This document shows positions 8,643-17,427 of a stretch of DNA of 64,000 nt, one piece after another (positions within the stretch are counted from its first letter, which is position 1; each line of letters opens with the position of its first letter). The notes under the pieces were generated by a model. That model had not been told where the DNA came from. It searched no databases and was given only the letters and a program-made list of their open reading frames with translations. The stretch comes from Prauserella alba (GTDB lineage: Bacteria; Actinomycetota; Actinomycetes; Mycobacteriales; Pseudonocardiaceae). The stretch is from contig NZ_JAMTCH010000004.1 of NCBI RefSeq assembly GCF_024171735.1, positions 1,396,840 through 1,460,839 of the forward strand, written 5' to 3'. Position numbers and translations under genes: made by a program.

Positions 8643-8798
8643 CGTGTCCTGCACTCAGACACGCGTGTTCTGCGTTCGGCACCGCGTGTCCTGCACCCGT
8701 GCCCGCCCCTGCGCCGTGTTGCGGATTCCGGGGCCCGTGTTGCGGATTCCAGGGCCCGTGTTGCAGGTTCCGGGGCCCGTGTTGCGGATTCCAGGGGG
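8643..8798. repeat. 21-bp tandem repeats (two sub-families) between convergent genes
   Basis: Four 21-base units start at 8715, 8736, 8757 and 8778, core CGTGTTGCGGATTCCGGGG. They are preceded by three units of a second sub-family starting at 8643, 8664 and 8685 (CGTGTCCTGCAC type). The array fills the gap between an IclR stop and a TetR stop. Period 21 keeps all frames open, creating false ORFs. Confidence 0.9.
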
Positions 8799-8801
8799 AG
8801 C

Positions 8802-9503
8802 TCAGGCGAGGCCGGCGGTGCGTAACTGCAACTCGACGGCGCGCGCGAAGTAGGCGTCGGCCGGATCGAGGGTGTTGGCGAACTGGCCGGTGAACTCCAG
8901 CGCCACGGTGCCGAACAGCTGCGTCCACGCATCGACGGCCCGGAGGATGACCACCTCGGGCAGGCCGGAGAGGTCGAGTGCCGTCGCGATGGTGCGCGCC
9001 TGGGTTCGCAACGTGTCGTCCGGTTCGGCGCCGTTGACGGGAAGGTCGCCCGCGTGCCAGGCATCGCGCGCGATCCACAGGAACGCCCCGGGGACGCGGC
9101 CAGCAGGCACGATGGTGTCGTCCGGCGCGCGGTATCCGGGAACGGGGGTTCCGTAGAGCAGGGCGTACTCGTGCGGGTGAGTGCGAGCCCAGCTGCGCAA
9201 CGCGTGCGCGGCCGCGCGCCACCGGTCGGCCGGGCTGCCACCGGACGCCGACGCCGACGCCGACGCCGTGTCGAGGGTGTCGCCGAGCGCGTTGTACGCG
9301 TCGACGATGAGTGCGGTCAGCAACTCGTCACGACTGGGGAAGTAGCGGTACAGCGCGGACGAGACCATGCCGAGCTCACGCGCGACCGCTCTCAGCGACA
9401 GCCCGTTCGCGCCGCTGTCGGCGAGCTGCCTGCGGGCCTCGTCCTTGATCTCGGCCGTGAGCTCGGCGCGGGCGCGTTCGCGTGCAGTTCGATGGGCTGG
9501 CAT
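8802..9503 (-). CDS. TetR/AcrR family transcriptional regulator
   Basis: A 233-residue TetR regulator. The HTH is at about 15-65 (EARRQLADSGANGLSLRAVA, SSALYRYFPSRDELLTALIV), followed by an all-helical ligand domain with RSWARTHPHEYALLYGTPVPGY and a C-terminus typical of the WHG/TetR_C_13 type. An Ala-Ser repeat (TASASASASG) links the two. It is divergent from a DDN-type reductase gene; two operator-like sites lie in the 133-bp gap, so it likely represses both genes. Ligand unknown. Confidence 0.9.
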   Translation of the reverse strand: MPAHRTARERARAELTAEIKDEARRQLADSGANGLSLRAVARELGMVSSALYRYFPSRDELLTALIVDAYNALGDTLDTASASASASGGSPADRWRAAAHALRSWARTHPHEYALLYGTPVPGYRAPDDTIVPAGRVPGAFLWIARDAWHAGDLPVNGAEPDDTLRTQARTIATALDLSGLPEVVILRAVDAWTQLFGTVALEFTGQFANTLDPADAYFARAVELQLRTAGLA

Positions 9504-9543
9504 GGCGTGATTCTCGCATTTCAGTGATCAGCGCACCACATCG

Positions 9544-9606
9544 AGATCAGTGCTCTTGATTTCTGGGCTACTGACGAGGATGCTCGAAAGTGAGAGCAGT
9601 GCTCTC
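9544..9606. promoter_or_regulatory. paired operator sites between TetR and DDN reductase genes
   Basis: GAGAGCAGTGCTCTC (9592-9606) is a perfect odd palindrome (7-base arms, one central base). A degenerate copy, GAGATCAGTGCTCTT, lies at 9544-9558. Both share the core CAGTGCTCT. Their position in a divergent gap next to a TetR gene fits TetR operators. Confidence 0.65.
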
Positions 9607-9636
9607 GATTGCGACAGGTGATCTCGAGGAGTGGTG

Positions 9637-10095
9637 ATGACCGAGAACGTGCGCTACTTGGAGCCCACACGGCCGGCCGTGGTGTTCAACGCCGTCGTGG
9701 CGCGACTGACCCGGCTGGGCGTCAGCCTGTGGGGCAGCAGAGTGCTGTCGGTGCGCGGACGGAAAACCGGCGAATGGCGATCAGTGCCCGTCAACGTGCT
9801 GAGCATCGACGGGGTGCGGTACCTGGTTGCGGCTCGCGGGCACACGCAGTGGGTCCGGAACCTGCGGGCGACGGGCGAGGGCACACTCCGCGTCGGGCGC
9901 AGGGTCGAGTGGTTCGAGGCGGTCGAGCTCGACGACGAACAGAAGCCGTCGATCCTCCGCGCCTACCTCAAACGCTGGGGCTGGGAGGTCGGCGCGTTCT
10001 TCGACGGGATCGATGCGAAGTCGTCGGACGACGACCTGCTCGCGGCCGCACCGGGCGTCCCCGTGCTCCGCATTTCACCCCGACACGACGGCTGA
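9637..10095 (+). CDS. nitroreductase family deazaflavin(F420)-dependent oxidoreductase
   Basis: A 152-residue split beta-barrel protein of the DDN/F420-dependent family, with LWGSRVLSVRGRKTGEWRSV and GVRYLVAARGHTQWVRNLRAT, the usual F420-binding core (RKTG, W-x-NL). F420H2-dependent reduction of quinones or nitro compounds is known for the family; the substrate here is unknown. ATG at 9637 is preferred over GTG at 9631 because CGAGGA at 9625-9630 is well spaced for it. It is divergent from and probably regulated by the TetR gene. Two more DDN-type proteins are at 13289 and 59840. Confidence 0.85.
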   Translation: MTENVRYLEPTRPAVVFNAVVARLTRLGVSLWGSRVLSVRGRKTGEWRSVPVNVLSIDGVRYLVAARGHTQWVRNLRATGEGTLRVGRRVEWFEAVELDDEQKPSILRAYLKRWGWEVGAFFDGIDAKSSDDDLLAAAPGVPVLRISPRHDG

Positions 10096-10180
10096 CTCAT
10101 CGACCGGCGGCGGTGCCGATCGCCGCCTGTCGACGTCGGCGGTGCAGCGCTGCGGGGACACCAACGCGCGCAGGCAGCGT

Positions 10181-10247
10181 CCCGGAACCCGCAACACGGC
10201 CCCCGGAATCCGCAACACGGCGAACCCGAGTGCAGGACACGCGCACC
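10181..10247. repeat. 21-bp tandem repeats, inverted orientation
   Basis: Reverse-complement copies of the CGTGTTGCGG repeat (CGCAACACGG at about 10190 and 10211), followed by one unit of the CGTGTCCTGCAC sub-family in reverse (GTGCAGGACACGCG). The array lies between two convergent stops (10095 and 10261). Confidence 0.85.
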
Positions 10248-10260
10248 AGGGTAAGGCGTG

Positions 10261-10863
10261 TCAGCCGACGAGCAGGACTTCCAGGGTGCGCGGGCCGTGG
10301 ACACCCTCGACCCGGTCGAGTTCGATGTCGCTGGTCGCGGACGGTCCGCTGATGAACGTCAGCGGACCCTTGGGATCCAGCCGTTCGACCGCCTCCGGCA
10401 CGCTCACCACGACCTGGTCCGCGTGCACGACGCACAGGTGGTAGTCGGGCAGCAGCGTCAGCACCCGCCTGCCCTGGGCGTGGCCCGCGTCGAGCACGAT
10501 GGTTCCGGTCTCGGCGATCGCGAGCGCACAGCCGCTGAGCACCCCGTCGGCCGCCTCCAGATCGGACACACCGAGCGGAGGGTCGTCGGGCAACCACGAC
10601 ACACCGGGAACCCGCCATTCCCACGGCACGCCCGGCGGCACGGCGATACGGCCCCGCCCGTCGAGCCGTTCGGCGATCCGGTACGGCAGCTCTCGCGCCG
10701 CGGCACGGTGCACCGTCGCCCGGTAATCGGCGACGCGTTCGGCCAGCAACCCGACGGGGTCGTCGGCCCGGCGAACCCGTTCGTACTCGCGTGGCACCGC
10801 GGGCGTCGCCTGCCGATCGACGGCGCGGATCCGGCCGAGGATCTCCTCTCGCGCGCTAGCCAC
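10261..10863 (-). CDS. lutC: LUD domain protein, lactate utilization protein C
   Basis: A 200-residue LutC/YkgG protein with an LUD fold: GVSDLEAADGVLSGCALAIA, ETGTIVLDAGHAQGRRVLTL, and FISGPSATSDIELDRVEGVH with GP-x4-DIE. LutABC together oxidises L-lactate to pyruvate without LldD or NAD-Ldh. GTG at 10863 overlaps the lutB end by eight bases, supporting the start. It is the last gene of the lutABC operon. Confidence 0.93.
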   Translation of the reverse strand: MASAREEILGRIRAVDRQATPAVPREYERVRRADDPVGLLAERVADYRATVHRAAARELPYRIAERLDGRGRIAVPPGVPWEWRVPGVSWLPDDPPLGVSDLEAADGVLSGCALAIAETGTIVLDAGHAQGRRVLTLLPDYHLCVVHADQVVVSVPEAVERLDPKGPLTFISGPSATSDIELDRVEGVHGPRTLEVLLVG

Positions 10864-12277
10864 GGTTGCGCCTCCACCACGAGCGGAACGATTCCTTCGG
10901 CACCACGGGTGCATCGCGGGTGTCCGTCCACTTGGAACCGGGCCACGGCAGCGACGACAGTGTGCCGTCGCGTGCCAGGAACCGCGTGAGCGAACCCGCC
11001 CTCTGCGCCGCCTCGTACCGCCGGCGATCACCGAACACCCACGCGGCCGCCGACATGGCCATCGCCTCGGGCGTCCGTTTCCCCTTCGCCTCCACCACTT
11101 CGGCGCGCAGGTGCGTCAGCACCTCCGGAATGTTGATCCGCACGGGACATACCTCGTAGCACGCTCCGCACAACGACGACGCGTACGGCAGGGAGGCCGC
11201 CTGCTCGTCGTGGAGGTCACCGGCGAGCTGCGGCGCGAGGATCGCTCCGATCGGCCCCGGGTACACCGACCCGTACGCCTGGCCGCCGGTGCGTTCGTAC
11301 ACCGGGCAGACGTTCAGGCACGCCGAACACCGGATGCACCGCAGCGCCTGCCGTCCGACCTCGTCGGCCAGTGTCGACGTCCGGCCGTTGTCGAGCAGCA
11401 CGAGGTGGAACTTCTGCGGCCCGTCGCCGGGAGTCACACCGGACCAGATCGAGGTGTACGGGTTCATCCGTTCCGCTGTGGACGATCGAGGCAGCAGCTG
11501 GAGGAACACTTCGAGGTCCTGCCATCGCGGCAGCACCTTCTCGATCCCCATCACGGTGATCAGCGTTTCCGGCAGGGTCAGGCACATTCGGCCGTTCCCC
11601 TCGGATTCGACGACGACGATCGAACCGGTTTCGGCAACGCCGAAGTTGGCCCCGGAGATCGCCACCTTGGACGAGAGGAACTTGCGCCGCAGGTACTTCC
11701 GGGCCGCCTCGGCGAGCGCACGGGGGTCGTCGGAGTCCGGCGGTTCGGGCATCTGCGCGAAGATCTCCTTGATCTCCGCGCGGTTGCGATGGATCGCGGG
11801 GACGAGAATGTGCGACGGCCTGTCGTTTCCCAATTGGACGATCACCTCGGCGAGGTCGGTCTCGATCGCGTCGACCCCGCCGTCGGCGAGCGCCTCGTTG
11901 AGACCGATCTCGGCGGTCGCCATGGACTTGACCTTGACGACCCCGTCGGCGCCCTCCTGCCGCGCCAGGTCGAGCACGATGCGATTCGCCTCGTCGGCGT
12001 CGCGGGCCCAGTGCACCACTCCGCCGCGTTCGGTGACGGCGGCTTCGAGGCGTTCCAGGTACGTGTCGAGGTTCGTCAGCACGTCGTCCTTAATGGACTC
12101 ACCGGCCCTGCGCAGTTCCTCCCAGTCGTCGAGCTCGCTCACGACCGACTCGCGCTTACCACGGATCGTGGTGGTGGCCTTGCGGAGATTGCCGCGCAGC
12201 TGCGTGTCGTCGAGGGCGCGGCGTGCGGCGTCGGGGAATGCCGGGCTGCCCAGCCATGTCACGGGGTTGCGACCCAC
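10856..12277 (-). CDS. lutB: iron-sulfur LUD domain protein, lactate utilization protein B
   Basis: A 473-residue LutB/YkgF. The N-terminal LUD domain has ATTTIRGKRESVVSELDDWE, VKVKSMATAEIGLNEAL and GANFGVAETGSIVVVESEGN. The C-terminal two-cluster ferredoxin region has CIRCSACLNVCPVYE and CGACYEVCPVRI, then a helical tail. Start GTG at 12277 has GGAGGA eight bases upstream and overlaps the lutA end by 19 bases. It forms the electron-transfer and core part of the LutABC lactate oxidase. Confidence 0.95.
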   Translation of the reverse strand: MGRNPVTWLGSPAFPDAARRALDDTQLRGNLRKATTTIRGKRESVVSELDDWEELRRAGESIKDDVLTNLDTYLERLEAAVTERGGVVHWARDADEANRIVLDLARQEGADGVVKVKSMATAEIGLNEALADGGVDAIETDLAEVIVQLGNDRPSHILVPAIHRNRAEIKEIFAQMPEPPDSDDPRALAEAARKYLRRKFLSSKVAISGANFGVAETGSIVVVESEGNGRMCLTLPETLITVMGIEKVLPRWQDLEVFLQLLPRSSTAERMNPYTSIWSGVTPGDGPQKFHLVLLDNGRTSTLADEVGRQALRCIRCSACLNVCPVYERTGGQAYGSVYPGPIGAILAPQLAGDLHDEQAASLPYASSLCGACYEVCPVRINIPEVLTHLRAEVVEAKGKRTPEAMAMSAAAWVFGDRRRYEAAQRAGSLTRFLARDGTLSSLPWPGSKWTDTRDAPVVPKESFRSWWRRNRG

Positions 12278-12990
12278 GGCTCCTCCTGTGTGCTCGCCAG
12301 AATCTCGGCCAGGTGCACCGGACGCACCCCCGCCCGCAACCGGGAAAGGCCGCCGCCGATCTGCATCAGACACGAATTGTCGCCGGCCGTCACGACCTGC
12401 GCACCGGTGTCCTGGACACACCGCATCTTGTCGGCGAGCATCGCGGTGGAGGTCTCGGCGTTCTTCAGCGCGAACGTTCCGCCGAATCCGCAGCACTGCT
12501 CGGCCTGCGGCAGCGGAATCAGTTCCAGTCCCGACACCGCGCGCAACAGGCGCAGGGGTTTGTCACCGACACCGAGCATGCGCAGCGAGTGGCACGTCGG
12601 GTGGTAGGTGACCCGGTGCGGGAAGTGGGCGCCCACGTCGACGACACCGAGCACGTCCACCAGGAACTCGCTCAGCTCATACGTGCGCAGGGCCGCGGAC
12701 GAGGAATCGCACAGGTTCGGGTGGATCTCCCGCACCATGCCCGCACACGAACCCGAGGGTGCCACGATGTGGTCGTAGCCGTCGAACACGTCGGCGAAGG
12801 CGCGGGCCATCGGCCGCGCGTGGTCGGCGTACCCGGTGTTGAAGTGCATCTGGCCGCAGCACGTCTGGTCCAGCGGGAACTCGACGTCGCAACCGAGGCG
12901 TTCGAGCAGGCGCACCATGGCCTTGGCCGTCTCGGGGAACGCCGTGTCGGTGAGGCAGGTGGGGAACAGTGCGACACGCGGTCCGTTCAT
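12259..12990 (-). CDS. lutA: (Fe-S)-binding protein, lactate utilization protein A
   Basis: A 243-residue LutA/YkgE with two CCG domains: DQTCCGQMHFNTGY (about residue 42) and EQCCGFGGTFALKNAE (about 165). Each supplies the cysteines for a noncubane-type iron-sulfur cluster, as in heterodisulfide reductase HdrB. An additional Cys region PSGSCAGM precedes the second domain. It is the first gene of lutABC, with ATG at 12990. The divergent 298-bp gap to the gene at 13289 should hold its promoter. Confidence 0.95.
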   Translation of the reverse strand: MNGPRVALFPTCLTDTAFPETAKAMVRLLERLGCDVEFPLDQTCCGQMHFNTGYADHARPMARAFADVFDGYDHIVAPSGSCAGMVREIHPNLCDSSSAALRTYELSEFLVDVLGVVDVGAHFPHRVTYHPTCHSLRMLGVGDKPLRLLRAVSGLELIPLPQAEQCCGFGGTFALKNAETSTAMLADKMRCVQDTGAQVVTAGDNSCLMQIGGGLSRLRAGVRPVHLAEILASTQEEPWVATP

Positions 12991-13288
12991 GCGCCGGCCG
13001 CCCCGTCCTCAGTGGACACCAGACCGCTCGCTCCGTCGCCGTTGTGCACACCCCGAGCGTACGACCTGCGCCGCTCTCACGCGAGGCATTGCGCGCCGTG
13101 TGGCGCTTCCGTTACGGTCCTGCTTCGTGACTGCCGGGTCGGCCATGCGTGGCCACGCACGAGAGAGGTTCCCGGCCACCGCGTGATCGCGCGGTGGGCC
13201 CGGAGCCGTTCACGAGCACGGGGCCCGCCAGGAAGCACTGCTTTTCGACGGTTCGAATCCCCACCCTCACTCCGAAAGCAGTGCGTAC
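12991..13288. other. divergent intergenic region with hairpin next to downstream start
   Basis: No gene is supported here. It separates lutA (minus) from the DDN-hemerythrin gene (plus). A perfect 10-base inverted repeat (13235-13244 and 13275-13284) ends four bases before the ATG at 13289. Its loop carries GGTTCGAATCC, resembling a tRNA T-arm, but no tRNA folds around it. Confidence 0.6.
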
Positions 13289-14107
13289 ATGAACGATGTC
13301 AACAGACCGATCATCGATGAGTTCCGTGCCACGGGCGGCCGAGTCGGCGGTATGTTCGCCGACGCCAGACTGTTGCTGCTCACCAGCACCGGCGCGAAGA
13401 GCGGCCTGCGGCACACCACTCCGCTGGGCTATTTCCCGGACGGCGAGCGCGTGCTGGTCGTCGCGTCCGCCGCGGGCTCCGACCGGCACCCGGACTGGTT
13501 CCACAACATCAGCGCCGACCCGCGCGTGACCGTCGAGGACGGCGCATTCACCTACGATGCGCTCGCCGAGATACTCGACGGCGAGGAGCGCGACACCGTG
13601 TTCGCCCGCGTCGTCGAGGCCGCGCCGGGGTTCGGCGACTACCAGCACAAGACCGCACGGGTGCTGCCGGTGGTCGCGCTCTCGCCCGCCTCCGACGGCC
13701 CACCCGGCGGCGGTTCGCTCGCGGACATGCTGGTGGGCATCCACGACGCGTTCCGGCGCGAGCTCGCGCTGATCCGGAAGGAACTGGCGGGCTCTGGGCC
13801 GTGGCTGGGGGTTCAGCTGCGCATCAACTGCGTGACGCTGTGCCAGGGACTGCACAATCACCACGTCGGCGAGGACGCGGGCCTGTTCGAGGCCATCGGT
13901 GCGAAACATCCGGAACTGACCGACACCCTCACCCGGTTGCGCAGCGAGCACGACACGATCGCCGACCTCACCGCCGCGATGCAGACCGCCGTGCACGACG
14001 AGTCACGCGACGCCGCTCGCGTCGAGGTCGAACGGCTCGCCTGCGAACTCGAACGGCACCTGGACCACGAGGAGGAGCAGCTCCTGCCCGCACTCAGGGC
14101 GATGTGA
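13289..14107 (+). CDS. DDN-type nitroreductase fold / hemerythrin fusion protein
   Basis: A 272-residue two-domain protein. Residues 1-130 are a DDN/F420-dependent-nitroreductase split barrel (LLLLTSTGAKSGLRHTTPLG, SDRHPDWFHNISADPRVTVE). Residues about 146-270 are a hemerythrin-like four-helix bundle with the His/Glu iron ligands in VGIHDAFRRELALI, LHNHHVGEDAGLFE, SEHDTIADL and RHLDHEEEQLLPAL. The fusion suggests a flavin-like redox centre coupled to a di-iron oxygen or NO site; the substrate is unknown. No clear Shine-Dalgarno sequence is seen and a hairpin lies against the start. Confidence 0.85.
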   Translation: MNDVNRPIIDEFRATGGRVGGMFADARLLLLTSTGAKSGLRHTTPLGYFPDGERVLVVASAAGSDRHPDWFHNISADPRVTVEDGAFTYDALAEILDGEERDTVFARVVEAAPGFGDYQHKTARVLPVVALSPASDGPPGGGSLADMLVGIHDAFRRELALIRKELAGSGPWLGVQLRINCVTLCQGLHNHHVGEDAGLFEAIGAKHPELTDTLTRLRSEHDTIADLTAAMQTAVHDESRDAARVEVERLACELERHLDHEEEQLLPALRAM

Positions 14108-14238
14108 CGCCGGCGGCGCGGCGGATGTCCGCGGGCGCAGCGTGGCGGCGCTGCAGCGTGTGACGGGGCTCGGCGGGCGCAGCGCCGCGATGCCGCGGAG
14201 TGGAGCCGCCGGTGTCGCGGAGCGGGCCCACCCTGCTC

Positions 14239-14886
14239 CTACGGTGAGCCGGGCTCCGGCGGTTGCGCCGCTCCCGCCGTGGCCACGAGCCGCTCGACGA
14301 GCCCCGCCTTGAACCGCTCGCGCTCGACGACGTCGAAACCGTGCCCTGCGAGCAGGTCGAACGGCCTGCGCAGAAAGTGCTCACCGGCCTGGCGGACGGT
14401 GACGGTTTCCAGCAGCCGCTGCAGCAACCGGACGACACGGGAGCTGCCCGCGACGTGGTCGACGAGGATCAGCCGACCACCGGGCCGCAGCACCCGCGCC
14501 ATCTCACCGAGCGCCGCGTCGTGGTCGGGAATCGCGCACAGCCCGAGAGTGCAGACCACCGTGTCGAACGACGCGTCCGGCGACGGCAGGTCCTCGGCAC
14601 CGGCCTGGCGGAGCGTCACGTCGAGGCCGTGCTGCCCGGCACGGGTGCGGGCGTGCTCGAGCATGCGCGGGGAGATGTCGACGCCGGTGATGCGCACGTC
14701 GCCCGGGTACAGCGGCAGGTTGAGGCCGGTGCCCACGGCCACATCGAGTACGTCACCCCGCGCCCGCGACGCGGCCCACCTGCGGGAATCGCCGAACAGC
14801 TTGCGTTCCCACCTGGTCATCTGCCGGTCGTAGTCGCCTGCGTGCTGGTCCCAGTACCGCTGCCAACGTGCGCTGTCGGTCGCCAC
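14239..14886 (-). CDS. class I SAM-dependent methyltransferase
   Basis: A 215-residue Rossmann methyltransferase. Motif I is VLDVAVGTGLNLPLYP (about residue 46), motif II VDISPRMLEHARTRAG, then FDTVVCTLGLCAIPDHDAAL and GEMARVLRPGGRLILVDHV. The N-terminal YWDQHAGDYDRQM and the C-terminal FDLLAGHGFDVVERERFKAG resemble UbiE/PmtA-like phospholipid or quinone methyltransferases. GTG at 14886 is the start. It stands alone downstream of nhaA, separated from it by a strong terminator. The exact substrate cannot be told. Confidence 0.85.
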   Translation of the reverse strand: MATDSARWQRYWDQHAGDYDRQMTRWERKLFGDSRRWAASRARGDVLDVAVGTGLNLPLYPGDVRITGVDISPRMLEHARTRAGQHGLDVTLRQAGAEDLPSPDASFDTVVCTLGLCAIPDHDAALGEMARVLRPGGRLILVDHVAGSSRVVRLLQRLLETVTVRQAGEHFLRRPFDLLAGHGFDVVERERFKAGLVERLVATAGAAQPPEPGSP

Positions 14887-15010
14887 CCGCGCGAGTCTGC
14901 CGGATTCGTCCCGGAACGGCGAGCCCCACAGCGACCGGAACGGCGATCACGCACGAAGCGGCAACGAACGCAGGGGCACGACAACACCGGGGCGGCCGTG
15001 CCGGACACGA

Positions 15011-15050
15011 CGCGGCCCCGGACACCCGCCACGGGGTGTCCGGGGCCGCG
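15011..15050 (-). terminator. terminator after nhaA
   Basis: Perfect 17-base arms (15011-15027 and 15034-15050) with a six-base loop, nine bases beyond the nhaA stop on the minus strand. Confidence 0.8.
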
Positions 15051-15058
15051 GTGGACGG

Positions 15059-16375
15059 TCACTTCGACGAGTCGTCGCTTCCTGTCTGGTAGACGTCCGG
15101 CACGCCGTCCGCGTCCTCGTCACGGTTCTCGAACTCGTGGATCCGCTTGTACACGCGGTTGCGGGCGCGGAGCACGATCGTGCCGAGCACGGCGGCGATG
15201 ACCGACCCGGAGAGGATCGCGATGCGGACGTGGTCGTCCTCCGGTGTGCCGACGCCGAACGCGAGTTCGCCGATGAGCAGGCTCACCGTGAAGCCGATAC
15301 CGCCGAGCAACGCCAGCCCGACGGCGTCGATCCAGTTGAGCCCTTCGGCCATGCGTCCGCCGGTGAGTTTCGTGGCGAGCCACGTGCCGCCGACGATGCC
15401 GATGGTCTTACCGAGCACGAGGCCGACCATGACGCCGAGCGAGACCGGCTCCTGCCAGGACTCGATCAGGCCCGAGAACCCGCCGATCGGGACACCGGCC
15501 GCCATGAAGGCGAAGATCGGCACGGCGACGCCGGCCGAGAGCGGGCGGAACCGGTGCTCGAAGTGCTCGGCGAGGCCGGGACCGGCATTCGGCCCACCGG
15601 CCCGCTCGCTCCGCAGCACGGGCACGACCATGCCGAGCGCGACACCCGCGATGGTCGCGTGCACACCGGAGGCGTGGACGAGCGCCCAGGTCACGATGGC
15701 CAGGGGCAACAGCAGGTACCACGAGCGCACCCGCTTCTGCACCAGGAACGTGAAGATGCCCAGCGGAACCAGCGCGAGCAGCAGTGGGCCGATCGCCAGG
15801 TCGTCGGTGAAGAAGATCGCGATGATCAGGATCGCGATGAGGTCGTCGACGACCGCGAGCGTCAGCAGGAACATCCGCAGCGCGGCGGGCAGGAACGGCC
15901 CGGCGACCGCGAGGATCGCCACGGCGAACGCGATGTCGGTGGCCGTCGGGATGGCCCAGCCCTGCATGGCGCCGCCGAAGTTGAAGGCGACGTAGATCAG
16001 GGCCGGAGCGATGACACCGCCGACCGCGGCGACGACGGGAACGATCGCCTTGCGGATGTCCCGTAGGTCGCCCGCGACGAACTCGCGTTTGAGCTCGAGG
16101 CCGACGACGAAGAAGAAGATCGCCAGCAGGCCGTCGGCGGCCCAGTGGGAGATCGTCAGGTCCAGGTGCAGCGATTCGGGGCCGATCTTGTACGACACCA
16201 TGGACTGATACGCCTCTGACCAGGGCGAGTTGGCCCAGATCAGCGCGACCACGGCACCGATGATCAGCAGCGCGCCGCCGACGGTCTCCTTACGCAGGAT
16301 GTCACCGATACGGCGGGTCTCCGACCACGATCCGCGACCGAACGTGTCGTAGTCGTGGGAAGACGATTGCGACAT
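15059..16375 (-). CDS. nhaA: Na+/H+ antiporter NhaA
   Basis: A 438-residue NhaA antiporter with about 11-12 membrane helices. Hallmarks seen: [20 protein letters not shown] (helix II-III region), [15 protein letters not shown] with the discontinuous-helix Asp, the conserved Asp pair in [16 protein letters not shown] that binds Na+ and H+, and later GFSGLIES and [15 protein letters not shown]. It exports sodium in exchange for protons for pH and salt balance. The N-terminal 30 residues and the charged C-tail (ENRDEDADG) are cytoplasmic. A 650-bp non-coding region lies upstream. Confidence 0.96.
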   Translation of the reverse strand: MSQSSSHDYDTFGRGSWSETRRIGDILRKETVGGALLIIGAVVALIWANSPWSEAYQSMVSYKIGPESLHLDLTISHWAADGLLAIFFFVVGLELKREFVAGDLRDIRKAIVPVVAAVGGVIAPALIYVAFNFGGAMQGWAIPTATDIAFAVAILAVAGPFLPAALRMFLLTLAVVDDLIAILIIAIFFTDDLAIGPLLLALVPLGIFTFLVQKRVRSWYLLLPLAIVTWALVHASGVHATIAGVALGMVVPVLRSERAGGPNAGPGLAEHFEHRFRPLSAGVAVPIFAFMAAGVPIGGFSGLIESWQEPVSLGVMVGLVLGKTIGIVGGTWLATKLTGGRMAEGLNWIDAVGLALLGGIGFTVSLLIGELAFGVGTPEDDHVRIAILSGSVIAAVLGTIVLRARNRVYKRIHEFENRDEDADGVPDVYQTGSDDSSK

Positions 16376-17028
16376 TCACACTCCAGGGAAGGCAGCGGTC
16401 AAGACCATTGCCGACCAGACTTCCCGGCGCACCTGGCCGCCAGGATAGTGGCCGCACACAGGAACACTAGCCCCTTCGCGCCGCCTCGGCCGAGTACGAA
16501 CACTGCTGACTTGACACGGTGACCAGGCGTTTTCGTGGACGCTCAAGGATACTCCGGCGATCTGGTGACACACTGTGACATGTACCTCGAATGCAGTCGC
16601 TTCGCAGCAGCACCGACCGACGGCGACGCCGCCGTCACCCTGTGAACACCTCCCGCGATCGGCCGGAGACTCGCGCAACCGGGACTCGATCCGAGCGCGG
16701 ACGGACCTCGCGCGAAGGGGAGCAGGCGGGACAGAGAGGTGAGGGGGCGCCGGCCCTTGCTGGGGGTCCAAGGGCCGGCGCCGGCGCGACCCCCTGGGGG
16801 AGGGAGGGTGCGCACGTGGGGAGAGCGGCCTCGCGCCCCGCCATGACGCACACCCACGAAACTCACCCATTCGGGTGAGCGCCCGCCCTCCCGGCGCTCG
16901 TGTTGCGGTCTCCGGGGACCGTGTTGCGGTCTCCGGGGCTCGTGTTGCGGATCCCGGGGGCGGCGGCCGTCCGCTGCCCCTCATCGGTGCACCGCCGCGG
17001 GGTCGTGCCCGCGGTCCGTGTCGCCGGT
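16376..17028. other. 650-bp gene-free region with hairpins and repeats
   Basis: No ORF here has protein-like content. It holds a perfect hairpin with 14-base arms (16746-16759 and 16769-16782, nine-base loop GCGC-rich), a small hairpin CTCACCC/GGGTGAG at 16862-16879, and the 21-bp repeats at 16899-16961. The part nearest nhaA should contain its promoter and leader. Confidence 0.7.
16899..16961 (+). repeat. 21-bp tandem repeats (three units)
   Basis: Three units start at 16899, 16920 and 16941 (CGTGTTGCGGTCTCCGGGG type), facing the stop of the VOC gene at 17029. Confidence 0.9.
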
Positions 17029-17427
17029 TCAGGACGCGGCGACGAGCTCGACCTCGAAGCCTTCGCCGTTCTCGAGAAACGCGGCGTAGTGGTCGGGGCC
17101 GCCCGCGTACGGGTGCCGGTCTGCGAACAGCAGTCGCCAGCCGTGGGCGGGCGCCGCGGCGGCGAACCGGTCGACGTCACCGCGCCCGCCTGCCCAGAAG
17201 GCCACGTGGTTCATGCCCGCCCGCAGCCGGTCGTGCGACCCGGAGCGGTCCGGGCCCGCCTCCAGCACGACGTACCCGCCGGTGCCGTGCCGCCAGCTCT
17301 GCCCGCCTCGCCAGCGGTCGGCACACGCGTAGCCGAGCTCGCCCAGCAGCCAACCCCACTCGCGTTCGGCCGCTGCCAGGTCGTCGACCCACAGCTCCAG
17401 GTGATGCAGCGCTCCCGTGCCGGTCAT
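17029..17427 (-). CDS. VOC family (glyoxalase-like) protein
   Basis: A 132-residue VOC fold protein with two beta-alpha-beta-beta-beta modules: HHLELWVDDLAAAEREWGWL, and NHVAFWAGGRGDVDRFAAA followed by PDHYAAFLENGEGFEVELVA. Metal ligands are probably His in HHLELW, His in NHVAFW and Glu near the C-terminus. The ATG at 17427 overlaps the DinB stop (ATGA), so the two are co-translated. Enzymatic activity (isomerase, dioxygenase or resistance protein) cannot be told. Confidence 0.85.
   Translation of the reverse strand: MTGTGALHHLELWVDDLAAAEREWGWLLGELGYACADRWRGGQSWRHGTGGYVVLEAGPDRSGSHDRLRAGMNHVAFWAGGRGDVDRFAAAAPAHGWRLLFADRHPYAGGPDHYAAFLENGEGFEVELVAAS

Noticed and set aside
13250..13284. tRNA 3' end or attachment-site remnant (GGTTCGAATCC)
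   Set aside because: The stem around the T-loop-like bases does not pair correctly and no acceptor, D or anticodon arms are found upstream; the larger inverted repeat explains the local structure better.
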